Both the position numbers and the translations under genes were made by a program. DNA of 64,000 bases, taken from contig NZ_CP107985.1 in assembly GCF_036108815.1 (NCBI RefSeq), positions 4,774,001 to 4,838,000 of the forward strand. The letters are read 5' to 3'. The notes under the pieces were generated by a model. It did no database searches, was not told the DNA's origin, and saw only the letters and a program-made list of their open reading frames with translations. Below, piece after piece: positions 7,803 through 15,297 of the stretch. How positions within the stretch are numbered: the stretch's first letter is position 1; every line of letters starts with the position of its first letter. This DNA is from Streptomyces sp. NBC_00353 (GTDB taxonomy: Bacteria; Actinomycetota; Actinomycetes; Streptomycetales; Streptomycetaceae).

Positions 7803-8582
7803 ATGACACTGCGGACGGAGACCGACAAGAAGACCGGGGTCGCGGTCGTCACCCTCGACCGGCCCGAGAAGCTGAACGCGATCGATCTGGCGACGGCCGA
7901 TGAACTGGCCGGTGTCTGGCGGGCGTTCCGCTCCGATGACGAGGTCCGGGCCGTCGTCGTGACCGGCGCGGGCGGGCGCGCCTTCTGTACGGGTCTCGAC
8001 CGGGACGTGGAGGTGCCTCAGCCCTCGTCCCCGTACACGATCGACGATCCGCTGATCGCGATCGGGCCGAAGGCGAACGACCTGTGGAAGCCGGTGATCG
8101 CCGCCGTGGAGGGGATGGCGTGCGGCGGGGCGTTCTATCTGCTGGGCGAGGCGGAGTTCGTCGTCGCATCGGAGGAGGCGACCTTCTTCGACCCGCATAC
8201 GACGTACGGCATGGTCAGCGCGTACGAGGCGATCCACATGGCGCAGCGGATGCCGTTCGGGGAGGTGGCCCGGATGTCCCTGATGGGTACGGCCGAACGG
8301 GTGACGGCCCGCCGTGCCTACGAGACCGGGCTGGTCAGCGAGGTGACGGCGCCCGGCGGCGCGGTGGAGGCGGCGGTGCGGGCGGCGGACGTGATCGCGT
8401 CGTATCCGACGGAGGCGGTGCAGGGGACGGTACGGGCGGTGTGGTCCGCGAAGGAGGCCGCGAGGTCGCAGGCGCTGGCCCATGCCCCGCAGCTGATCGC
8501 GCTCGGGAACCTGCCGGTGGAGCGGCAGGGGGAGCTGTTCAGGGGGCGGGGGCGGGGCAGCGGGGAGTTCCGGCTGCGGTGA
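7803..8582 (+). CDS. Enoyl-CoA hydratase/isomerase family protein
   Basis: 259-residue crotonase-fold enzyme. The oxyanion-hole segments GRAFCTGLDRD (about residues 57-67) and GMACGGAFYLLGEAEF (about 101-116) are clear. The region that carries the two catalytic glutamates in classical hydratases reads ATFFDPHTTYGMVSAYEAIHM, with neither Glu in its usual place. The activity may therefore be another crotonase reaction such as isomerisation, thioester hydrolysis or ring cleavage. It is the last gene of the thiolase-like/DUF35/crotonase operon. RBS GAGGGGA lies upstream of the ATG. Confidence 0.8.
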   Translation: MTLRTETDKKTGVAVVTLDRPEKLNAIDLATADELAGVWRAFRSDDEVRAVVVTGAGGRAFCTGLDRDVEVPQPSSPYTIDDPLIAIGPKANDLWKPVIAAVEGMACGGAFYLLGEAEFVVASEEATFFDPHTTYGMVSAYEAIHMAQRMPFGEVARMSLMGTAERVTARRAYETGLVSEVTAPGGAVEAAVRAADVIASYPTEAVQGTVRAVWSAKEAARSQALAHAPQLIALGNLPVERQGELFRGRGRGSGEFRLR

Positions 8583-8633
8583 CGCGAGGCCGGAACTCCC
8601 GCTGCGGTGAGCCGGAGCCCCCGTCCGCTGCGG

Positions 8634-9182
8634 TCAGTAGCTGAGTTCGGCCTCGGCCCGGCACTTCTTCACCCGGGACACCTTGCCCGGGCTGTCCATC
8701 CGCACGGAGACGGTCGCGCTGTCGACTCCCGTCAGCTCCACGTTCGCCTGGCCGGTGTCGACGGTGTTGCCACGCGCGTCGAGGAAGGTGACATCGACCT
8801 CGTACATGTGCGTGCCGAGCTCGCTCGAACTGACCCGGACGGTGGAGGAGGTCACAGCCCGCCGCTTGCCCTTGCGGGGCTGGGCGCAGCGGATCACGGT
8901 CGCCCCGGGCTCGTCGGTCGCCGTGGCGCCGGGGGTCGCGGTCTCGTAGGTGGAGCTGCCGGACGAGCTGCTCGACGAGTCGTCGTAGATGTCGTCGTCG
9001 TAGTCGTTGTGGTGGTAGCTGCCGTTGCTCTTCTTGGAGTTGGAGCAGCCCCCGCCGCTACTGCTCGAACCGTGGCTCCTGCTGCCCCGGCTCTTGCCGC
9101 CGTGGCTCGACGTCGAGAAACCGGTGAGTGCGAGCACCACCACGACCAGAACCGCCGAAAGTTTCAGATGCTGCCGCATCAT
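8634..9182 (-). CDS. Secreted protein with Ser/Asp-rich linker, unknown function
   Basis: 182 residues from an ATG preceded by AAGGGGGG. An N-terminal signal-like segment (MMRQHLKLSAVLVVVVLALTG) is followed by a low-complexity Gly/Ser/His and Asp/Tyr-rich linker. A compact C-terminal domain of about 90 residues with two cysteines (VIRCAQPRKG and VKKCRAEAEL) could form a disulfide-linked beta domain. No lipobox cysteine is present, so it is probably exported rather than lipidated. The longer frame to 9389 lacks a ribosome-binding site and was not used. No family was recognised. Confidence 0.65.
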   Translation of the reverse strand: MMRQHLKLSAVLVVVVLALTGFSTSSHGGKSRGSRSHGSSSSGGGCSNSKKSNGSYHHNDYDDDIYDDSSSSSSGSSTYETATPGATATDEPGATVIRCAQPRKGKRRAVTSSTVRVSSSELGTHMYEVDVTFLDARGNTVDTGQANVELTGVDSATVSVRMDSPGKVSRVKKCRAEAELSY

Positions 9183-9375
9183 CGATGCAGCCCCCCTTGA
9201 TTTGTTGTCATGTCGCTGTCCACAGACCGCGCGACACCGTAGCGCATGGCCTATGCAGGAACAGGTGCCAGGCCGGTCCGCCCCTGGTGGCGAGGGTCTG
9301 CGGCCGGGCGTAGCGTCGACGCCGAGAGCGGTGCAGATCCACGACGCCGATCCGCACACCCGCAGGAGGCCGACG

Positions 9376-10062
9376 ATGATCCGCAACATCCTCGGCTCGA
9401 TCGTCGCTCTCGCAGGAGCGGCGGCCGTCGTGCTGAGCCCCTTCCGTGTCTGGTACGACGGCCGTCTCGGGCGCCATTACCGGGTCGCGGACCTTTTCAA
9501 CGGCATCAGTGGTGCGCAGCCGGGTCCGTTGGCGTCGATCTGGCTGCCGTTTCTGTTCGCGGCCGCCGTGGCGGCGGTGGGCGTGGTGCTGCGATCGCGG
9601 CTGCTGGTGGCCTGCGCGGGCGTGATCGTGCTCGGCTTCACCGTGCTGTGGATGGTGCGGCAGGGGCAGGTGGCCGGGAACCTGACGGTGGCGGCGGACG
9701 GGTCCGGGCTGCAGCTGGGAGTGGCGTATGCGGCGGGCGGCGGGGTGCTGCTCCTGCTGGGCGCGCTGCTGATGTCGGGACGGCACGGCAGTGGCAGTCG
9801 CCTCGGCCGCAGGGCCCGCAACCAGCCGTACACCGCGCCGGGGGCGGAGGATCCGGATACCTGGCCGCCGACGCAGGAGCCGGGGCCGTCGGTGCAGACG
9901 AGTCCGTGGCCGGAGCCGGAGGTCGACCCGTACACGGGTCCGGACACGCACGGGAAGGACCAGGACACAGCGCCGTACCCGGTGCAGGGGGAGGGCCCTG
10001 ACACAGCGCCGTACCCGGTGCAGGGGGAGGGCCCTGACACGCGACGCCCTCCCCGGCCGTGA
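9376..10062 (+). CDS. Membrane protein with repetitive Pro/Gln tail
   Basis: 228 residues. Three hydrophobic segments (about 5-22, 53-88 and 113-134) are followed by an Arg-rich stop-transfer and a disordered cytoplasmic tail. The tail holds a 12-residue unit DTAPYPVQGEGP twice, encoded by a perfect 36-bp tandem duplication. A perfect AGGAGG lies 6 bases before the ATG. It converges with the AfsK-type kinase and may be the counterpart of the small gene next to afsK in S. coelicolor, which is a positional guess. Function unknown. Confidence 0.7.
   Translation: MIRNILGSIVALAGAAAVVLSPFRVWYDGRLGRHYRVADLFNGISGAQPGPLASIWLPFLFAAAVAAVGVVLRSRLLVACAGVIVLGFTVLWMVRQGQVAGNLTVAADGSGLQLGVAYAAGGGVLLLLGALLMSGRHGSGSRLGRRARNQPYTAPGAEDPDTWPPTQEPGPSVQTSPWPEPEVDPYTGPDTHGKDQDTAPYPVQGEGPDTAPYPVQGEGPDTRRPPRP
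9964..10035 (+). repeat. 36-bp perfect tandem duplication in the membrane-protein tail
   Basis: Unit 9964-9999 is repeated exactly at 10000-10035, followed by the first five bases of a third copy. The period is a multiple of three, so copy-number changes keep the reading frame. Confidence 0.9.
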
Positions 10063-10106
10063 CACGTCCCCGGTGCAGGGTTTCCGTCCTCGAACGCCGG
10101 ACGGGC

Positions 10107-10135
10107 GGGAAGCGGCCGCTGAGTGGCCGCTTCCC
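10107..10135. terminator. Bidirectional terminator hairpin
   Basis: Perfect 11-bp stem GGGAAGCGGCC around a 7-nt loop. It lies between the convergent membrane-protein gene and the kinase gene, whose stop abuts its right edge. There is no T-tract, as is common in streptomycetes. Confidence 0.75.
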
Positions 10136-12547
10136 CTACGCCCGTGCTCTGTTCCCCGTACCCGTTCCCTTCAGCGCGTCCAGCGCGTACACGCAGCGGT
10201 CCTTGCTGCACGCGTACACCACGCCGCCCTGCGCCACCGGTGAACCGGTGATCTCGCCGCCCGTCGCCAGCTTCCATCTCAGCTGGCCACCTGCCGCGTC
10301 CAGCGTGTACAGCACGTGGTCGGCGGAGCCGAAGTGGACCCGGCCGTCGGCCACGACCGGGGCGCCGACGACCTCGCCGCCCGCGGCGAAGCGCCACTTC
10401 GGGGTGCCTGTCACCGCGTCCAGCGTGTAGAGCGCGTGGCCGCTGCCGACGTGGACGTTGCCCGCTGCCACGAGCACCGGTTCGATCGACTGGCGGGCCT
10501 CCGTCGCGATGCGCCAGCGGTCCTTGCCGGTCGACGCGTCGAGCGCGTACACCGTGCCGAGGTAGTCGGCCAGGTACACCCCGCCGCCTGTGACCGCGGG
10601 GCCCGGTGCATAGGCCGGTGGGGAGAGGAAGACCGCGGGGGACTCGAAGTGCCAGCGCACCCGGCCCGCCGCGATGTCGACGGCGAGGACCCGGGTGCCT
10701 GCGGCGATGTACACGTAGCCGTCCGGCGCCGGGGTCACCCGGACGGGCACCCCGCCGCAGGAGGCCGCGTCGCCGATCGGGTACGACCAGCGCTCGATGC
10801 CCGTGCGGGCGTCGACGGCGCGCAGCCGGGCGTCCTGCCACAGGTACACGGTGCCTTCGTGGATCGCGGGCCCGGCCTCCGCCGTCTCGAAGTCGGTCTG
10901 TACGCCGCTCGTCTCCCACAGCTTCTCGCCGGTGGACGCCTCCCACGCCTGGACGCCGCCGCCACGCGTGCCGGTGACGACCGTGCCCCGGTCGGCCTTG
11001 AGGGAGTACACCCAGGCGTCCGTCTGCAGCCGCCACCGCTCGGCGCCGGTCAGCGCGTCCAGGGCGTACAGCGAAGGGCCGTCGGAGCCGTGGATGCGGC
11101 CGCCGTCGAGCGCCATCGACCAGGCCACGTCACGGGTCTTGAACTGGCGCCGGCCGTTGCCGACGTCCAGGGCATGCACCTCGAAGGACGTCACGTACAG
11201 CAGGTCCCCGGCGACAACCGGCGTGCCCCACACGTCGTTCGACATCCGGAACCGCCAGGGCCGCCAGCGGTCCGGCCCGGCGGGGGCCGCTTCAGGGGCG
11301 TGCGCCGGAGCGGGTACGGGCGAGGCGGCGGCCGGGGCCGTGCCGTTCAGCCCGGCGGGCGGGCGCACCCAGCCGGTCGTGGGACCGGCCTCGGCGCCGG
11401 CCATGGCACGCACGTCACCGGCGCGCGGCCCGGGCCCGATCGGCACCTTCGCACCGCTCAGCCGCACCGGACCGCCCCCGTCCGGAGCCTGAACGGGCGA
11501 CGGGGAGAAGGAGGGTGCCGGGGACGGGGATCTCAGGTCCGCACCGCTGCGCCACGCCGGCTCCCAGTCCGCGCCCGGCGGGCGATGGGGCGGCGGGGGC
11601 GCCGGAGCGGGCGCGGGTGCGGGTGCGGACGCCGCGGGTGGCGCCGTACGCCCTCCCCCGCGCCGCTGCTCGATCATTGCCGTGGCCGATGTCGGCAGCC
11701 AGGCCGACGCCGTACCGCTGTCGTCGCTGCCGGAGGCGAAGAGGTGCGGGGCCAGCTGGGCCTGCAGATCGGCGGGGCTGGGCCGCAGCGCCGCATCCAT
11801 CTGCATACAGGACTCGATCAGGGGCCGCAGATCGTCGGGCAGGCCCTCCACATCGGGGCCCTCCCGCAGCAGCATGAAGACCGTCTCGACCGGGTTGGCC
11901 CCATGGAACGGCGCATGACCGGTGGCGGCGAACACCAGCGTCGAGCCGAGCGAGAAGATATCGCTGGCCCCCGTCACACTGCGCGAGTCCCGCGCCTGCT
12001 CGGGCGACATGTAGGCGGGGGTGCCGACCGCCACGTTGGTCATCGTCAGCCGGGTGTTGGAGACGCCGGACGCGATCCCGAAGTCGATCACCCGCGGGCC
12101 GTCCTCGACCACCAGCACGTTCGACGGCTTGAGGTCGCGGTGGACCAGGCCCGCGCCATGGATGGACTGCAGGGCCTCGGCGATCCCGGCGGCCAGCCAG
12201 CGCACCGCCTGGGTCGGCATCGGACCGCACTCATTCACTATTTCCTCGAGCGAGGGAGCGGGCACGTACGCGGTGGCCAGCCACGGCACTGCGGCGCGCG
12301 GATCGGCGTCCACCACGGCCGCCGTGTAGAACCCGCTGACCGCCCGGGCGGCCTCCACCTCGCGCGTGAAGCGGACCCGGAACAGCTGATCCTCGGCAAG
12401 TTCTGTACGTACGGTCTTGATCGCCACCCGTCGGCCCGACGCCGAGCGGGCGAGATAGACCAGCCCCATGCCGCCGGCCCCGAGCCGTCCGAGTACCTCG
12501 AACGGGCCGATCCGTCTCGGGTCGTGCTGCGTCAGCTGCTCCACCAC
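10136..12547 (-). CDS. afsK: AfsK-type Ser/Thr protein kinase with beta-propeller domain
   Basis: 803 residues (S. coelicolor AfsK is 799). The N-terminal eukaryotic-type kinase domain (about 14-275) has the glycine loop GAGGMGLVYLA (23-33), ATP lysine in VAIK (44), catalytic HRDLKPSN (136-143), DFG (155-157) and a GTPAYMSPEQ activation segment. A Pro/Ala-rich linker (about 290-430) leads to a C-terminal set of PQQ/WD-like repeats (LYALDALTG, VYALDASTG, LYTLDAVTG and others) forming a probable beta-propeller sensor. There is no clear transmembrane segment. AfsK phosphorylates AfsR, encoded 7 kb away. The GTG start follows a GGGAGGTGG sequence. The KbpA-like gene lies upstream on the same strand. 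Confidence 0.82.
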   Translation of the reverse strand: MVEQLTQHDPRRIGPFEVLGRLGAGGMGLVYLARSASGRRVAIKTVRTELAEDQLFRVRFTREVEAARAVSGFYTAAVVDADPRAAVPWLATAYVPAPSLEEIVNECGPMPTQAVRWLAAGIAEALQSIHGAGLVHRDLKPSNVLVVEDGPRVIDFGIASGVSNTRLTMTNVAVGTPAYMSPEQARDSRSVTGASDIFSLGSTLVFAATGHAPFHGANPVETVFMLLREGPDVEGLPDDLRPLIESCMQMDAALRPSPADLQAQLAPHLFASGSDDSGTASAWLPTSATAMIEQRRGGGRTAPPAASAPAPAPAPAPPPPHRPPGADWEPAWRSGADLRSPSPAPSFSPSPVQAPDGGGPVRLSGAKVPIGPGPRAGDVRAMAGAEAGPTTGWVRPPAGLNGTAPAAASPVPAPAHAPEAAPAGPDRWRPWRFRMSNDVWGTPVVAGDLLYVTSFEVHALDVGNGRRQFKTRDVAWSMALDGGRIHGSDGPSLYALDALTGAERWRLQTDAWVYSLKADRGTVVTGTRGGGVQAWEASTGEKLWETSGVQTDFETAEAGPAIHEGTVYLWQDARLRAVDARTGIERWSYPIGDAASCGGVPVRVTPAPDGYVYIAAGTRVLAVDIAAGRVRWHFESPAVFLSPPAYAPGPAVTGGGVYLADYLGTVYALDASTGKDRWRIATEARQSIEPVLVAAGNVHVGSGHALYTLDAVTGTPKWRFAAGGEVVGAPVVADGRVHFGSADHVLYTLDAAGGQLRWKLATGGEITGSPVAQGGVVYACSKDRCVYALDALKGTGTGNRARA

Positions 12548-12718
12548 TTACCTGCCACCTCCCCGTACGGACCTCAGCAACAGAGGCCCGCGAAAAACCG
12601 CCCCGTGCAGGGTCTGACCACTGGGCACCACCCGGCGGTGCGCACCCCGATTGTTGCTGGCTGAAGCGATGGTTGCGAACCCGGGGGCGGATCGGGGTGT
12701 CACATGTCACTCTGCCCT

Positions 12719-13741
12719 CTATCGGGACACCGGGGGCTGAAGTACGGCGAACTCGGCACCCTGATTGTCGTGCAGGACCGCCATCCTCCCGTACGGGATG
12801 TCGAAGGGCGGCACGGAGACCCGTCCGCCGAGGTGGACGCCGGTCTCGGCCGTGGCGTCGCAGTCCGCGACGGCGAAGTAGTTGAGGAAATAGCTGGGCA
12901 TCTCGGCCGGGAACGCGTCGGTGATGACGCTGCGCCCGCCGATCGCGGTGTCGGGGCCCGGTTCGGTGCCTGCCGGGGACCACATCCGGAAGTCGGCCCC
13001 GGGCATGTCCGCGCCCGATCCGCCGATACCGGACTCGACCGGGCCGGACTCGGGCGTCTCGGGCGTCTCGGGCTCAGGAGTCTCGGACTCAGGGGGCTCT
13101 GACTCAGGGGGCTCGGACTCGGGGGTCTCGGACTCACCCGTGCCGGGTTCACCGGTCCCGGCCTCGGTCGAACCGGGCCCGCCGGTGCCGGGCTCCTTCG
13201 TTCCGGACTCGCCCCTGCCCGACTCACCCATGCCGGCCGCGCCGAGATCCGTGCCACGGAATCCGAAGACCCGCTCGTAGAACGCGTCCACGCGGTCCTT
13301 CTGCCGGGTGTACACCTCGGTCCAGCAGAAGGATCCCGGCTCGTTCTGCTTCTGGAACCCGCTGCGGTCCCCCGCCTGCCAGAGTCCGAAGACCGCGCCT
13401 CCGGGGTCGGCGGCCTGCGCGAGCACCCCGGCGCTGCCCACCCTGACGGGTTCGGTGATCACCTGGCCGCCCGCCTGCCGGATCCTGGTGACGGTCGCGG
13501 CGATGTCGTCGGTGGCGAAGTAGATGCCCCAGGCGGTCGGCATCCGGCCGTCCTGCTTGGCGGCCAGTGCGGCAACGAGCTTGCCGCCGCTGAGGGCATC
13601 GACACCGGAGCCGCCCCTCTCCACCTCCTCGCCGGCCCGGAAGGTCCATCCGAAGAGCTCACCGTAGAAGCGCTTGCCCGCTTCGAGGTCGGGGAGCTGC
13701 ACATCCACCCAGCACGGCGCGGAGTGCGCGAATGCGGCCAT
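12719..13741 (-). CDS. kbpA: Glyoxalase-fold protein, possible AfsK inhibitor KbpA, with low-complexity insert
   Basis: 340 residues made of two vicinal-oxygen-chelate (glyoxalase/bleomycin-resistance) modules, starting FAHSAPCWVDVQL and FCWTEVYTRQKDRVDAFY. Residues about 168-250 are a low-complexity run of Glu/Ser/Pro/Thr/Gly inside the second module. Without it the protein would be about 257 residues, close to the roughly 252 recalled for S. coelicolor KbpA, the protein that binds AfsK and inhibits its autophosphorylation. The place next to afsK supports this, but the identification rests on remembered gene order. The ATG at 13741 begins MAAFAHS; the frame extends upstream without a better start. 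Confidence 0.6.
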   Translation of the reverse strand: MAAFAHSAPCWVDVQLPDLEAGKRFYGELFGWTFRAGEEVERGGSGVDALSGGKLVAALAAKQDGRMPTAWGIYFATDDIAATVTRIRQAGGQVITEPVRVGSAGVLAQAADPGGAVFGLWQAGDRSGFQKQNEPGSFCWTEVYTRQKDRVDAFYERVFGFRGTDLGAAGMGESGRGESGTKEPGTGGPGSTEAGTGEPGTGESETPESEPPESEPPESETPEPETPETPESGPVESGIGGSGADMPGADFRMWSPAGTEPGPDTAIGGRSVITDAFPAEMPSYFLNYFAVADCDATAETGVHLGGRVSVPPFDIPYGRMAVLHDNQGAEFAVLQPPVSR

Positions 13742-14029
13742 GGGCCCGGATCCTTCCGCAGTAGTGACGCTCGTCACACCCAAAGTAGCCGCGCGCCGTC
13801 CGCACCGCGCTGCAACGAGCAGTCGAACACACTCTCGATATTGGAGTCCCCTGCCCACCGCGTCACGGAAAGTTATCCACGGAAGTTGTCCACAGGCTGT
13901 TGATAACACAATTCAAGCTGTGGATCGGATCCGCCGAAATCCGGCCACTTGCCCCACACCACCCCACCGCACCTGCGGAACTCCCCATTTGCAGTCGGCC
14001 GAATCGCGCTCCGATCACCCCTCGGTAAG

Positions 14030-14044
14030 CTGACGGCATGACAG
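14030..14044. promoter_or_regulatory. Imperfect catabolic operator over the TetR start codon
   Basis: CTGACGGCATGACAG matches the consensus CTGACGNNNCGTCAG except at two positions (T for C, A for T), and spans the ATG at 14038. It could be an autoregulatory site of the TetR protein or a chance match. Confidence 0.3.
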
Positions 14045-14685
14045 GACAAGTGCGCACCGTCGACGGCCGCGTGGCCGGTCGACGCGGACAGGCGACGCGG
14101 CAGAAGCTGCTCGACTGCCTCAGCGAGATGCTCAGCTCCTCGCCGTACCGGGACGTCAAAGTCATCGACGTCGCCCGGAAGGCAGGGACTTCACCCGCGA
14201 CCTTCTACCAATACTTCCCCGACGTCGAGGGCGCCGTCCTCGAGATCGCGGATGAAATGGCCAAGGAGGGCGCCGGGTTGACGGAACTGGTCGCAGGCCG
14301 CTCCTGGGTCGGCAAGTCCGGCTGGCAGACCGCCGAAGAACTCGTCGAGGGATTCCTCGACTTCTGGCGGCGCCACGACGCGATCCTGCGCGTGGTCGAC
14401 CTCGGCGCGGCCGAGGGCGACAAGCGGTTCTACAAGATCCGCATGAAGATCCTGAACTCGGTCACCAACTCGCTTACGGATTCGGTGAAGGATCTCCAGG
14501 CCAAGGGCAAGGTCGACAAGGACATCAGCCCCGCGGCGATGGCGGGCTCACTGGTCGCGATGCTGGCCGCGGTCGCCTCGCACCAGAAAGGCTTCCAGAC
14601 CTGGGGTGTCAAGCAGGCCGAACTCAAGCCGAACCTGGCGCTGTTGGTGCACCTGGGCATCACCGGCAAGAAGCCGACGAAGTAG
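14038..14685 (+). CDS. TetR-family transcriptional regulator
   Basis: 215 residues. The N-terminal helix-turn-helix (about 17-64: RQKLLDCLSEML, IDVARKAGTSPATFYQYFPDVEG) is typical of TetR. The C-terminal all-helical ligand domain ends in a Lys-rich tail. No Shine-Dalgarno is obvious and the operator-like sequence covers the start codon. It is the only TetR regulator in the window and lies between catabolic operons carrying TetR-style palindromic operators, so it is the leading local candidate for their repressor. However, a TetR gene appears to be a conserved neighbour of afsK/kbpA in streptomycetes, so the link is unproven. Confidence 0.85.
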   Translation: MTGQVRTVDGRVAGRRGQATRQKLLDCLSEMLSSSPYRDVKVIDVARKAGTSPATFYQYFPDVEGAVLEIADEMAKEGAGLTELVAGRSWVGKSGWQTAEELVEGFLDFWRRHDAILRVVDLGAAEGDKRFYKIRMKILNSVTNSLTDSVKDLQAKGKVDKDISPAAMAGSLVAMLAAVASHQKGFQTWGVKQAELKPNLALLVHLGITGKKPTK

Positions 14686-14754
14686 CGCCGGCTCCCGGCT
14701 TCCCCTTCCGCTCCGGGCACCGCACGGCCATCCCGGGCTGCCCATGTCCTGTCG

Positions 14755-14793
14755 CGCCGACGGCGGACCACGCAATGTGGTCCGCCGTCGGCG
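14755..14793. terminator. Bidirectional terminator between TetR and nitroreductase genes
   Basis: Perfect 17-bp stem (left arm 14755-14771, right arm 14777-14793) around loop GCAAT, in the gap between convergent genes. Confidence 0.8.
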
Positions 14794-14805
14794 TATCCCC
14801 GCGCC

Positions 14806-15297
14806 TCATGAAGTCGCGCGCCGCTGCAGCCGGAAGAGCCGGATCTCCCGCTCCACCCGGGCCTGGTACGTGGCGTACGGCGGCCAGAACCTCAGCGCCG
14901 CCTGCCACACCTCCTCCCGTTCCGCGCCGTCCAGCAGCCGGGCGCGTACCGCGATGTCGCGTCCCTTCCAGTTGATGACGGCGTCGTCCGGATGGGCCAA
15001 CAGGTTCGCAGTCCAGGCAGGATGACCCGTACGGCCGAAGTTGCTGCCGATGAGAATCCACGTCCCGTCACCGTGCTCCGGGGTGGGCATACAGGCCAGT
15101 GGGGTGGTCCGCAGCTGCCCGCTCCTCGCGCCGCGCACCGTGAGGATCAACCCCGGCAGCATCTGCGCGCTGAGCAGTACCTTGCCGCGGGTGAGCCGGT
15201 GGACGGTCCGGTCCATTGCGGGTATGACGTGCGGGGCGATCTTCGCGAAGGTGCGGGTCGAGGACACCTTCTGGATCAGCCGGACTCCGGGTGCCAT
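14806..15297 (-). CDS. F420-type deazaflavin-dependent nitroreductase family protein
   Basis: 163 residues of the Ddn-like family (split beta-barrel, F420H2-dependent quinone/nitro reductases). Family-like segments include LILTVRGARSGQLRTTPLAC near 50-70, GTWILIGSNFG near 79-89, HPAWTANLLAHPD near 92-104 and the C-terminal FWPPYATYQ. Such enzymes use F420H2 to reduce quinones, enones or nitro compounds. Its ATG overlaps the stop of the upstream acyl-CoA dehydrogenase gene by one base (TGATG), so the two form an operon under operator copy 3. The role is probably reduction of an intermediate in the same pathway. Confidence 0.75.
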   Translation of the reverse strand: MAPGVRLIQKVSSTRTFAKIAPHVIPAMDRTVHRLTRGKVLLSAQMLPGLILTVRGARSGQLRTTPLACMPTPEHGDGTWILIGSNFGRTGHPAWTANLLAHPDDAVINWKGRDIAVRARLLDGAEREEVWQAALRFWPPYATYQARVEREIRLFRLQRRATS

